Source: Microvirga sp. (lineage in GTDB: Bacteria; Pseudomonadota; Alphaproteobacteria; Rhizobiales; Beijerinckiaceae). From it: DNA of 64,000 nucleotides. The position numbers and the translations under genes are program-made. Below the pieces are notes generated by a model that worked only from the letters and a program-made list of their open reading frames with translations, searched no databases and was not told the DNA's origin. This document shows positions 39,368 through 47,271 of this stretch, in pieces (within the stretch, counting starts at the first letter, position 1; each line of letters opens with the position of its first letter). The DNA lies in assembly GCA_031181145.1 (NCBI GenBank), contig JAPSLB010000007.1:1-64000 (forward strand), given 5' to 3'.

Positions 39368-40174
39368 TCAGTAGTAGACGCCCTTCACGGTCAGGTCGGG
39401 GGCCTCGCCGCCGACCCACTTCTCGAACAGCTCCTTGTAGCGGCCCGTGCGGACCTGCTGGTTCACGAAGAGGTTCAGGTAGTTGATGAGGCCCTGCTCC
39501 TCGCGAAGGGTGATCAGCGAGACGTAGTCCGTGACGTAGGGAGCATCGCCCTTGACCACGAAGCCCTTGTACTTTCCGGACTTGGCGACGGAATGCGCCA
39601 CGGTGTTCGTCACGACCGTCGCGTCGATCTGTCCCTGCGAGAGCGCGAGGAACACGTCGGCCTGGGTCTGGTAAGGACGGAACGAACCGCCGCCCCACGC
39701 CTTCACGTCCTTCTCGAGCGCGATCGCCTCGAAGGTGCCGGCGGTCGAGCCGGTCTTCTTGCCCTTCAGGCTCTCATAGGCGTCGATGCCCGTGTCCTCC
39801 TTCGTGAGGACGACCATCTTGAAGGCGAAGTACGGAATGGAGAAGCCGATCGTCTTGGCGCGCTCCAGCGTGTCGGAGGTCGAGGCGACGCCCACATCCG
39901 CGCGCCCCGAAACAAGCGCCGGAATACGGTCCGGGAAGGGCGTCTCGACGATCTCGGCCTTCACGCCGAGAGCCTTCGCGAGATCGTTGCAGGTATCCAC
40001 GTCGAAGCCGATGGGTTCGTTCTTCTCGTTGCGCGAACCCATGGGAGGGAAGTCGAGCGTCACGGCGCAGCGCAGCACGCCGGAGGCGATGATGTCGTCG
40101 AGCTTGTCCGCTTTGGCCGGCATGGCGGCAATCATGCCGAGAAGAAGTGTGGCCGCTACTGTCCTCAGTCTCAT
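39368..40174 (-). CDS. Amino acid ABC transporter substrate-binding protein
   Basis: 268 residues with a signal peptide (MRLRTVAATLLLGMIAAMPAKA). The SBP_bac_3 fold is clear: GVLRCAVTLDFPPMGSRNE, GFDVDTCNDLAKALGVKAE, DVGVASTSDTLERAKTIGFS and SLKGKKTGSTAGTFEA. It should capture a polar amino acid in the periplasm; a hydroxyproline is the reasonable ligand from the surrounding genes. First gene of the transporter set, downstream of a 272-bp gap with an inverted repeat that may be its control region. Confidence 0.93.
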   Translation of the reverse strand: MRLRTVAATLLLGMIAAMPAKADKLDDIIASGVLRCAVTLDFPPMGSRNEKNEPIGFDVDTCNDLAKALGVKAEIVETPFPDRIPALVSGRADVGVASTSDTLERAKTIGFSIPYFAFKMVVLTKEDTGIDAYESLKGKKTGSTAGTFEAIALEKDVKAWGGGSFRPYQTQADVFLALSQGQIDATVVTNTVAHSVAKSGKYKGFVVKGDAPYVTDYVSLITLREEQGLINYLNLFVNQQVRTGRYKELFEKWVGGEAPDLTVKGVYY

Positions 40175-40244
40175 CGTTGGTCCTCTGGTTGATTCCGTTT
40201 CCGAGCCCGGCGGTCCCGCTCGAGATCAGCGGACGCTACAATCT

Positions 40245-40269
40245 GCATATTGGATACAATTTGCAATAT
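40245..40269. promoter_or_regulatory. Inverted repeat upstream of the transporter operon
   Basis: CATATTG and CAATATG are perfect 7-bp arms with an 11-base centre containing ATACAAT. The reverse strand nearby has AGATTGTA, also present in the site at 43830. It sits 70 bases before the solute-binding protein gene. Candidate GntR operator in the 272-bp gap 40175-40446. Confidence 0.45.
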
Positions 40270-40446
40270 GAAATTTACTGCACTTCGCCTAAGGTCTGAG
40301 CGCTTCCGCGTATTACGTGGTTAAGCGCCTGTCTCAGAATCGATCCGCTTTCCCTGTCCTTGAACCGCCGGAACCATGACATGCGTGAACGGTGCGAATG
40401 CACGGACGCCGATGCATCCTCATTGGCTTCATCTTGAGCGCCTCGT

Positions 40447-41685
40447 CTAGAAGCGCTGAGCCGAGAAGGGTTTCAGGTCGAGCGAAGCGGGCGCCTCCTC
40501 CATCAGCTCGGTGACGAGGCGCGACGTGATGGCCGCTTGTGTCAGCCCATGATGACCGTGACCGAAGGCGTAGAGCACGCGCTTGTCCCGCGACGAATGC
40601 CCGATCACGGGAAGAGAATCCGGGATCGAGGGCCTGAAGCCCATCCAGCGCTTTGCCGGCTGGTCCGCATCGAGATGCGGCAGAAAGCGCTTGAGGCGCG
40701 TGATCATGGCGGAGGTGCGCTCATGATTGGGCGGCGCCTGCGTTCCCGCGAACTCCACGGCGCCGCCGACCCGGTCGCCGGTGTCGAGGGTCGAGGCCAC
40801 GAACCCCTCGCCCTCGAACATGACGGGGCGGCCGAGCCCGAAAGCGCCCTTCGCATAGGTGGCATTGTAGCCGCGCTCGGTATCGAGTGGGATGCTGTCG
40901 CCGAGCTGCCCGGCAAGCGCACGGGACCAGACGCCGGCGGAGATCAGAACGCGATCGGCAGCCACATCCTTCACCGCGCCGTCGGTATGCACGTGAACGG
41001 CGTCGCTCGACGGCTGGACGGAGAGGGCCTTGCCCTCGATCCGCACGGCGCCGCGCTCGATCGCGAGCCGCAGCAGATCGGAGGCCAGGAGCGCGGGATC
41101 CGAAACATGGCAGCCGTCCGCATAGAGAACGGCCGCCTCGACGTTGTGGAGCGCGGGCTCCAGATCGGCGAGTTCGCGCGGCCCGAGAACGTCCAGCGGA
41201 ATGCCGAAATCCCTCTGCCTCGCGATGATGTCCTGAGCCTGCAGGAAATGGTTGCGGTCCCGCCAGACGGACAGGATCCCCCTCTCGCGGAGATGGCCCT
41301 CGAGCCCCAGCGAAGAAAGACGCTCCTTCCAGGACGGAAGAGCCTGCGCGTTGAGCGAGCGGATGGCCGCGATGCTGGACTTGATGCGCGCCGGAGACGA
41401 AGCCAGCACGAACCGCGCCAGCCACGGCGTCAGGGCCGGAAGATAGGACGGCCTGATGGTGAGCGGCCCGAGAGGGTCCATCATCCAGCGGGGAAGGTTT
41501 CTCCAAGCCTTCGGCGATGCCAGCGGCATCACGTCCATATGGGCGATCCAGCCCGCATTGCCTTCCGTGGGTCGCTGCTGATTGTTGCCGGGATCGACAA
41601 GGATCACCTGATGCCCCTTTTCGAGGAGCGCATGGGCCGCCGCAAGGCCGACGATACCTGCACCAACGATTGCGATCCGCATCAT
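40447..41685 (-). CDS. FAD-dependent D-hydroxyproline dehydrogenase (DadA-like)
   Basis: 412 residues of the DAO/DadA family. The N-terminal dinucleotide motif is AIVGAGIVGLAAAHALLEKGHQV; EGNAGWIAHMDVMPLASPKAW is the DadA-like segment; the C-terminal FAD-contact MGFRPSIPDSLPVIGHS and YAFGHGHHGLTQAAITSRLV. In 4-hydroxyproline pathways such an enzyme oxidises cis-4-hydroxy-D-proline to delta1-pyrroline-4-hydroxy-2-carboxylate, delivering electrons to the respiratory chain. Its position next to the epimerase and the deaminase fits. Generic D-amino acid dehydrogenase activity cannot be excluded. Confidence 0.88.
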   Translation of the reverse strand: MMRIAIVGAGIVGLAAAHALLEKGHQVILVDPGNNQQRPTEGNAGWIAHMDVMPLASPKAWRNLPRWMMDPLGPLTIRPSYLPALTPWLARFVLASSPARIKSSIAAIRSLNAQALPSWKERLSSLGLEGHLRERGILSVWRDRNHFLQAQDIIARQRDFGIPLDVLGPRELADLEPALHNVEAAVLYADGCHVSDPALLASDLLRLAIERGAVRIEGKALSVQPSSDAVHVHTDGAVKDVAADRVLISAGVWSRALAGQLGDSIPLDTERGYNATYAKGAFGLGRPVMFEGEGFVASTLDTGDRVGGAVEFAGTQAPPNHERTSAMITRLKRFLPHLDADQPAKRWMGFRPSIPDSLPVIGHSSRDKRVLYAFGHGHHGLTQAAITSRLVTELMEEAPASLDLKPFSAQRF

Positions 41686-41748
41686 GTAACCTGTTGTGGA
41701 AGAAGCATCACGGGCATGGGCGGATCGCCCATGAAGGGTCCGGCCGGT

Positions 41749-42771
41749 TTATGCGGAACGGGCCTGGTCGACAACCTGGAATCCGTTGGCGAACGGATCG
41801 CGGTCGTCGATGAAGATGGTGTTGAACCCTGTCACCCGCGCCCAGCCCTCGATGGACGGGATGATCGCGTCCCGGTCGCCCACCTTGGCGCGCCCCTCGA
41901 TGCGGCCGGTGAAGGTGGAGCCGATGATGCTCTCGTGCACGAAGGCGTCGCCCTCCTTCAAGGCATCGCGCGCGGCAAGATGCGCCATGCGGGCGGAGGT
42001 TCCCGTGCCGCAGGGCGAGCGGTCGATGGCCTTGTCGCCGTAGAATACGGCGTTGCGCGCCGTGCCGCCGGGCGTCTGCGCCTTACCGGTCCACAGAACG
42101 TGCGTCAGACGGTTGATGTCGGGGTTCTCGGGATGCGCGATCCGGTAGCGCGCATTGAAGGCTTCGCGCAGCTTCGGGCTCCAGCGCAGAATGTCGGACG
42201 GGTCGACGTCCGCGAGATCCGAATAGAGCGCCTGCCTCTCGACGATGGCATAGAAGTTGCCGCCATAGGCCACATCGACCGTGAGGAGCCCGAGGCCCTC
42301 GACCTCGACCTCATAGCCGGTGCCATAGAGGAAGGAGGGGATGTTGGTGATGCGCACGCGCTCGATGAAGGGACCGTTCTGCTCGTAGCGGGCCTCGACC
42401 ACGCCGGCTGGCGTATCGAGACGGAGAAGTCCGGGAGTCTTCGGGTGGATCAGGCCGTTCTCGAGGGCGATCGTCACCGTTCCGATGGTCCCATGGCCGC
42501 ACATGGGCAGACAGCCGGAGGTTTCGATGAAGAGAATGCCCACATCGCAATCGGGGCGCGTCGGCGGATAGAGGATCGAGCCGGACATCATGTCGTGCCC
42601 GCGCGGCTCGAACATCAGGCCGGTGCGGATCCAGTCGAACTCCGCCAGGAAATGCTGGCGCCTTTCGAACATCGTCTCCCCCCTGAGCTGGGGAATGCTG
42701 CCGCCGCCCACCACGCGGACCGGATTGCCGCAGGTATGACCGTCGATGCAGAAAAAGGTGTGACGCGCCAT
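41749..42771 (-). CDS. 4-hydroxyproline 2-epimerase
   Basis: 340 residues of the proline racemase superfamily with both catalytic Cys: Cys91 in LPMCGHGTIG and Cys254 in RSPCGTGTSARM. FFCIDGHTCGNPVRVV, at the N-terminus, is typical of 4-hydroxyproline epimerases. It converts trans-4-hydroxy-L-proline to cis-4-hydroxy-D-proline, the first step of the pathway whose next two enzymes are encoded on either side. Comparison with the paralogue at 36156 is informative because that one has Ser and Thr at these positions. Confidence 0.92.
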   Translation of the reverse strand: MARHTFFCIDGHTCGNPVRVVGGGSIPQLRGETMFERRQHFLAEFDWIRTGLMFEPRGHDMMSGSILYPPTRPDCDVGILFIETSGCLPMCGHGTIGTVTIALENGLIHPKTPGLLRLDTPAGVVEARYEQNGPFIERVRITNIPSFLYGTGYEVEVEGLGLLTVDVAYGGNFYAIVERQALYSDLADVDPSDILRWSPKLREAFNARYRIAHPENPDINRLTHVLWTGKAQTPGGTARNAVFYGDKAIDRSPCGTGTSARMAHLAARDALKEGDAFVHESIIGSTFTGRIEGRAKVGDRDAIIPSIEGWARVTGFNTIFIDDRDPFANGFQVVDQARSA

Positions 42772-42854
42772 GGCTTCGCTCTCGAGATCGAACTCTTGTC
42801 GTGAATGGAAACGAAAGGGACGGAGGAGATCATGCCTCCCCCGCCGTCACCTTA

Positions 42855-43784
42855 TCAGGCCGCAGGCTTCAATCCCACGTCGGGAAGCGCCGGACGGTTC
42901 TTCAGCGCCTTGTCCATGATCTCCTCGACATAGGCGCGATCCTTGCCCTCGAGCGCCAGACGCGGCGGACGGGTCAGCGAGGAGCCGCGGCCCATGATCT
43001 CCTCGCAGAGCTTGATGCACTGAACCAGATCGGGTCGGGCATCGAGATGCAGAAGCGGCATGAACCATTCATAGAGCGCGCGAGCCTCCTCGTAGCGGCC
43101 GGCCTTGGCGAGGCGGAACAGGGTCTCGCCCTCCTGCGGGAAGGCATTCGACATGCCGGAAATCCAGCCGGCGGCGCCCAGCATGACGCTCTCGACCACC
43201 ACGTCGTCGAGACCTGCGAACATCACGAAGCGGTCGCCCACCATGTTCTTCACGTCCGTGAAGCGGCGGGTATCGCCGGACGAGTCCTTGAAGCACACGA
43301 TGGTCTCGCAATCTGCGAGCGAGGCCAGGATCTCGGGCGTCACGTCGTTCTTGTAGATCGGCGGGTTGTTGTAGACCATCACCGGCAGGTCGGTCGCCTT
43401 GGAGACGCCGCGGAAGTGAGCGGCGGTCTCGTGCGGCTTCGAGGAATAGACCAGCGCCGGCATGACCATCACGCCGTCGAGGCCCACGCGCGCGGCCTCC
43501 TTGGCGACTTCGGACGCGAAGGCCGTCGTGAACTCGGCGATTCCGGCGATGACGGGAACGCGGCCGCGGGAAACGTCTTTCGCCGCTTCCATGACGGCGA
43601 TCTTCTCCGAGCGGGACAGGGAGGTGTTCTCGCCGACGGTGCCGCAGACGATCAGGCCGGAGACGCCGTCGCGGATCAGCCCCTCCATGACCTTTGCGGT
43701 GGCCTCGATATCAAGCTCGTAGTTCGGCTTGAACTGGGTGGTCACTGCGGGAAAGACGCCTTCCCAGCCGATTGTCTTCGCCAT
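42855..43784 (-). CDS. DapA-family lyase, probable pyrroline-hydroxycarboxylate deaminase
   Basis: 309 residues, (beta/alpha)8 class I aldolase-like. The Schiff-base Lys is Lys166 (VCFKDSSGD), Tyr138 is in MVYNNPP and the substrate loop is CGTVGENTSLS. In hydroxyproline loci this family (LhpC) deaminates delta1-pyrroline-4-hydroxy-2-carboxylate to alpha-ketoglutarate semialdehyde. The dehydrogenase that finishes the path to 2-oxoglutarate is not in the window. First gene of its operon; the divergent GntR gene is 148 bases away. Confidence 0.9.
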   Translation of the reverse strand: MAKTIGWEGVFPAVTTQFKPNYELDIEATAKVMEGLIRDGVSGLIVCGTVGENTSLSRSEKIAVMEAAKDVSRGRVPVIAGIAEFTTAFASEVAKEAARVGLDGVMVMPALVYSSKPHETAAHFRGVSKATDLPVMVYNNPPIYKNDVTPEILASLADCETIVCFKDSSGDTRRFTDVKNMVGDRFVMFAGLDDVVVESVMLGAAGWISGMSNAFPQEGETLFRLAKAGRYEEARALYEWFMPLLHLDARPDLVQCIKLCEEIMGRGSSLTRPPRLALEGKDRAYVEEIMDKALKNRPALPDVGLKPAA

Positions 43785-43829
43785 TGTGCTCTTAGCTCCT
43801 GCGATGAGGCGTTGAACTTTCTCAATGTA

Positions 43830-43843
43830 GATTGTATAAAATC
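43830..43843. promoter_or_regulatory. Candidate GntR operator in the divergent promoter
   Basis: GATTGTATAAAATC, an inverted GATT-N6-AATC arrangement in an AT-rich patch between the deaminase and the GntR gene. The AGATTGTA sequence recurs (reverse strand) near 40237-40244 before the transporter genes. Confidence 0.4.
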
Positions 43844-43932
43844 TCCGATGTCAAGCCGGGGATGTCTAGCCGTTCGGCTGCAAAGTTATAAGATAGGCTT
43901 CCTACCTCCCTGCAACCGAGACGATAAAGCCC

Positions 43933-44628
43933 ATGCCGCCTTCCAAACCCGCCCAGAAGTCCCTCCAGCACAGGACCATCTCCTCGGCCGTCGCGGAGGA
44001 GTTGCGGCGCAGGATCGTGAACGGGGAGTTCGGCTCGGGCTTCCAGCTGCGCCAGGATGCGCTGGCGGGGGAGTTCGGCGTCAGCCGCATCCCGGTGCGT
44101 GAGGCCCTGATGCAGCTGGAAGCGGAGGGGCTGGTGAAGATCCACCCCCATCGGGGCGCCATCGTGTCGGAGCTCTCAACCGAGGAGATCGACGAGCTGT
44201 TCGATCTCCGATCCCTGCTTGAACCGCGCCTGCTCAAAGCCTCGGCCCCTCGCCTCACCGAGGCGGACTACAGCCGGCTGAACGGGATCCTGCAGGAATA
44301 CAGCTCGGAGCTGCGCGCCATGCACATCAGCCGCTGGGGCGAGCTGAACACCGAGTTCCACATGGTGCTCTACCAGCATGCCAGGCAGCCGCGTTCGCTC
44401 GCCGTCGTGGCCAATCTGCTTCAGGAGAGCGACAGGCATACGCGCCTTCAGCTCTCGCTGACACATGGCATGGAGCGCGCCGCCGCCGAACATGCGGAGA
44501 TTCTCAGATTGTGCGCGGAAGGCAAGATCGGCGCCGCCTGCGCGCTTCTGAAGACGCATATCGAGGGCGCGGGCAAGTCCCTGCGCAGCTACCTGGAAGA
44601 GCATCAGGGGGCGAAGGCCAAGAAGTAG
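43933..44628 (+). CDS. GntR-family regulator, FadR/FCD subfamily
   Basis: 231 residues. Winged HTH: VAEELRRRIVNGEFGSGFQLRQDALAGEFGVSRIPVREAL (shown here only by its core FGVSRIPVREALMQLEAEGL). The C-terminal all-helical FCD domain starts near residue 85 with DELFDLRSLLEPRLL; metal-ligand His are in NTEFHMVLYQHA and AEHAEIL. FCD regulators bind small carboxylates. Divergent orientation to the hydroxyproline genes makes it their likely regulator, with hydroxyproline or a pathway intermediate as effector; that is inference. Confidence 0.92.
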   Translation: MPPSKPAQKSLQHRTISSAVAEELRRRIVNGEFGSGFQLRQDALAGEFGVSRIPVREALMQLEAEGLVKIHPHRGAIVSELSTEEIDELFDLRSLLEPRLLKASAPRLTEADYSRLNGILQEYSSELRAMHISRWGELNTEFHMVLYQHARQPRSLAVVANLLQESDRHTRLQLSLTHGMERAAAEHAEILRLCAEGKIGAACALLKTHIEGAGKSLRSYLEEHQGAKAKK

Positions 44629-44666
44629 CCATCGGCCGGGCTGACGATGGCTGCTCCCGATGCCTA

Positions 44667-45152
44667 TCAAGCCGCCGATCTGCCCTGATACGCCTTTTCA
44701 AGCGCCCCGACATCGAGCTTGACCATCGTCATCATCGTTTCCATCACGCGGCGGACCTTTGCGGTATCCTCGTCCTTGATCATGCGGCTCAAGGCTTCCG
44801 GCACGATCTGCCAGGAGACGCCGAAGCGATCGGTGATCCATCCGCATTGCATGGGCGTGCCGCCGACCGACAGAGCATTCCACAATCGGTCGACCTCCTC
44901 TTGATCGGTGCAGGCAACGAAGAGCGAAATGGCCGGCGTGAACTGGTAATACGGCCCGCCGTTCAGCGCCATGTAGCGCAGGCCCGCGAGGGTGAATTCC
45001 ACCAGCATCACGTCTCCCGGCTTCCCGCCGGGCGTCTCCACCGTGTAGGGCAGAACGGCGTCGATGCGGGAGTCGGGCAGGAGAGACACATAGAAGTTCG
45101 CGGCCTCTTCCGCCTTGCCGTCGAACCAGAGGCAGGGTGCGATCGTCGACAT
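44667..45152 (-). CDS. VOC/PhnB-like (3-demethylubiquinone methyltransferase-like fold) protein
   Basis: 161 residues. IAPCLWFDGKAEEAANFYVSLLPDSRIDAV starts the fold; then VEFTLAGLRYMALNGGPYYQFTPAISLFV and CGWITDRFGVSWQIVP, typical of the PhnB-like family. Members are uncharacterised or bind small toxic compounds. Its start overlaps the DUF1428 stop by one base (TGATG). Last gene of a four-gene set. Confidence 0.88.
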   Translation of the reverse strand: MSTIAPCLWFDGKAEEAANFYVSLLPDSRIDAVLPYTVETPGGKPGDVMLVEFTLAGLRYMALNGGPYYQFTPAISLFVACTDQEEVDRLWNALSVGGTPMQCGWITDRFGVSWQIVPEALSRMIKDEDTAKVRRVMETMMTMVKLDVGALEKAYQGRSAA

Positions 45153-45508
45153 CACTCTTCCTCCGTATCGAGAAGAATCCGGAAGCCGCCCCAGAACATG
45201 CGCTTGCCGTCGAAGGGCATCTCGGCTCCGGCCAGCCGCGGATCCGCCATGACCTTCCTGTTGCCTTCGTCGCGCACCTCCTTCGAGGGCCAGACGATCC
45301 AGGAGAAGACCACGTTCTCCGCCGCTTCCGCCTTCACCGCTTTCTTGAAGTCGGTGACCTCTCCGTCCGGGATGTCGTCGCCCCAGCATTCGACGACGCG
45401 CAGCGCTCCATGCTCCTTGAAGATCGGCGCGGCCTGCGCGGCGACCTTGCGGTAGGCCTCCCGGTTGCCGGCGGGAACGGGAATGACGAATCCATCGACA
45501 TAGCTCAT
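45152..45508 (-). CDS. DUF1428 family protein
   Basis: 118 residues with the family markers MSYVDGFVIPVP, FKEHGALRVVECWGDDIPDGEVTDF, VVFSWIVWPSKEVRD and FDGKRMFWGGF. The fold is a ferredoxin-like alpha/beta dimeric barrel. Function unknown. Co-transcribed with the two flanking genes. Confidence 0.9.
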   Translation of the reverse strand: MSYVDGFVIPVPAGNREAYRKVAAQAAPIFKEHGALRVVECWGDDIPDGEVTDFKKAVKAEAAENVVFSWIVWPSKEVRDEGNRKVMADPRLAGAEMPFDGKRMFWGGFRILLDTEEE

Positions 45509-45544
45509 GGCGTTTTCCTTCCTGATTTCTTGGGGCGATGCTCG

Positions 45545-45967
45545 TCAGCGGCCGGACAATCGTTCGCGGATCCGCTCTTCCTGCGCGGCGAGTTCCGGCG
45601 TCAGGGCCTCGCCGAAATCGGCCGCCTCGAACATCGGGCGGATCTCGATTTCGCTGGGGCCCGGCATCGGGTTGGGGCAGCGCTTCACCCATTCGACCGC
45701 CTCGGCCATGTCCTTGACCTCCCAGAGCCAGAAACCGGCGACCAGCTCGTTGGTCTCGGCGAACGGACCGTCGATCACGGTGCGGCGCGGGCCGTCGAAG
45801 GCCACGCGCTTGCCCTGGGAGGACGGCTTCAAGCCGTCGCCCGCCCGCATGATGCCGGCATTGACCAGCTCCTCGTTGTACTTGCCCATGGCTTCGAAGA
45901 GCTCGGCCGAGGGCATGAGGCCCGCTTCGCTGTCCTTCGTGGCCTTCACCAGAACCATCACGCGCAT
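45545..45967 (-). CDS. YCII-related (DGPF) protein
   Basis: 140 residues, dimeric alpha-beta barrel. MRVMVLVKATKDSEAG opens the domain; the DGPF motif is in TVIDGPFAETNELVAGFWLWEV and is followed by EWVKRCPNPMPGPSEIEIRP. These proteins are widespread, often next to ECF sigma factors or VOC proteins, and poorly understood. No sigma factor is seen here; the HxlR gene replaces it in the context. Confidence 0.9.
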   Translation of the reverse strand: MRVMVLVKATKDSEAGLMPSAELFEAMGKYNEELVNAGIMRAGDGLKPSSQGKRVAFDGPRRTVIDGPFAETNELVAGFWLWEVKDMAEAVEWVKRCPNPMPGPSEIEIRPMFEAADFGEALTPELAAQEERIRERLSGR

Positions 45968-46005
45968 CGTCTTCTCTCCTCGGGTTTCTCGCAGGCCTCA
46001 CGGCC

Positions 46006-46446
46006 TCAGGCGTTCGCCATGGCATCCGAATCGGCCATGGCGGCCTTCGCCGCCTCCACGTCCATCCACATCACTTCCCAGATGTGGCCGTCCGGGTCCT
46101 CGAAGCTGCGGCCGTACATGAAGCCGTAATCCTGCTGCGGTCCGGGATCGGCCCGTCCGCCCGCGGCGGCGGCCTTCGCCACCGTGGCGTCGACCTCCTC
46201 GCGGCTTCCGGCCGACAGGCAGATCAGAACCTCGGTCGTCTCGCGCGCGTCGGCGATCGTCTTGGGCGTGAACTGGCGGAACTTGTCGTGGGTCAAAAGC
46301 ATCGCGTGGATGGTCTCGGAGATGACCATGCAGGTGGCGGTGTGATCGCTGAACTGCGGGTTCTTCACGGCTCCGATAGCCTCGTAGAACGCATCGGCCC
46401 GCTCGAGATCGGCGACCGGCAGATTGATGAAAACGAGCTTCGACAT
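46006..46446 (-). CDS. VOC family (glyoxalase-like) protein
   Basis: 146 residues. MSKLVFINLPVADLERADAFYEAIG is the VOC start (given here by its core INLPVADLERADAFYEAIG); FMYGRSFEDPDGHIWEVMWMD supplies the C-terminal metal-ligand region with His and Glu. Related to lactoylglutathione lyase/bleomycin-resistance-like proteins, real substrate unknown. It is the first gene of the set and starts 57 bases from the divergent HxlR gene, sharing the operator-like site between them. Confidence 0.9.
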   Translation of the reverse strand: MSKLVFINLPVADLERADAFYEAIGAVKNPQFSDHTATCMVISETIHAMLLTHDKFRQFTPKTIADARETTEVLICLSAGSREEVDATVAKAAAAGGRADPGPQQDYGFMYGRSFEDPDGHIWEVMWMDVEAAKAAMADSDAMANA

Positions 46447-46457
46447 GACTTCCTCCC

Positions 46458-46485
46458 TGTCTGGTTTTGACATTGATTCCAGACA
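46458..46485. promoter_or_regulatory. Inverted repeat in the VOC/HxlR divergent promoter
   Basis: TGTCTGG (46458-46464) and CCAGACA (46479-46485) are perfect arms with a 14-base spacer, filling half of the 57-bp gap between the divergent genes. Good candidate operator for the HxlR protein. Confidence 0.6.
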
Positions 46486-46503
46486 AAGTTATAAATAGCA
46501 ACT

Positions 46504-47208
46504 ATGAAGTCAGAAAAAATAACTAAAAACGCCGAAACCCGGTCCCGCCGCCATTACGAGGACGCCTGCGCGGCCGCCCATGCGCTCGATCTCGTCGGCG
46601 AGCGGTGGGCGCTGCTGGTCATGCGCGAGCTCATGCTGGGCCCCAAGCGCTTCAGCGACCTGCGTGAGAGCCTGCCCGGCATCAGCGCCAACGTCCTCAC
46701 CCAGCGCCTCGAAGGCCTGGAGGCCGTTGGCATCCTCACCCGCCGCAAGCTGCCGCAGCCCGCTTCCGTCCAGGTCTACGAGCTGACGGAATGGGGCTAC
46801 GAGAGCGAGCCGATCTTTCAGGCGCTCGGCCGCTGGGCCGCCCGCTCGCCCCTGCACGACCCTACCCTTCCCTTCAGCGCCGCCTCCTTCCTCCTGTCGC
46901 TTCGGACGATGCTGGATGCGAAGCGGGCCGAAGGCCTCGAGGCGCGAATCGGCTTTCGCCTGAGCGACACCGAAACCTTCCTCGCGCACTTGGCCGATGG
47001 CAGGATCGAGATCGCGCGCGGGCCGGTGGATGACGCGGACCTGATCTTCACCGGGACGCCACCCATCATGGCGGGCGCCATCTATGGCGGCCGGCCTCTG
47101 GACGCACTGGAGAGCGCAGGCGCGCTCAAAGTGGAAGGCGACAGGACGCTGGCCGACCGTTTCCTGCGCCTGTTCCCGCTACCGCCGAAAGCGTCCCATC
47201 CTGCCTGA
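46504..47208 (+). CDS. HxlR-type regulator fused to an SCP2-like domain
   Basis: 234 residues. The HxlR winged helix covers 15-110: AHALDLVGERWALLVMRELMLGPKRF, DLRESLPGISANVLTQRLEGLEAVGIL and VYELTEWG. The rest (about 125-230) resembles an SCP2 sterol-carrier fold: ETFLAHLADGRIEIARG, ADLIFTGTPPIMAGAIYGG and LKVEGDRTLADRFLRLF. SCP2 pockets hold hydrophobic ligands, so this may be a one-component sensor. Divergent from the VOC/YCII set, which it probably controls. Confidence 0.88.
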   Translation: MKSEKITKNAETRSRRHYEDACAAAHALDLVGERWALLVMRELMLGPKRFSDLRESLPGISANVLTQRLEGLEAVGILTRRKLPQPASVQVYELTEWGYESEPIFQALGRWAARSPLHDPTLPFSAASFLLSLRTMLDAKRAEGLEARIGFRLSDTETFLAHLADGRIEIARGPVDDADLIFTGTPPIMAGAIYGGRPLDALESAGALKVEGDRTLADRFLRLFPLPPKASHPA

Positions 47209-47271
47209 TGGCGATCGGAACCAAGGGAAGAAGGCACGCGTTCCCCGCCATCTCCCACCAAGGCGGTGACA

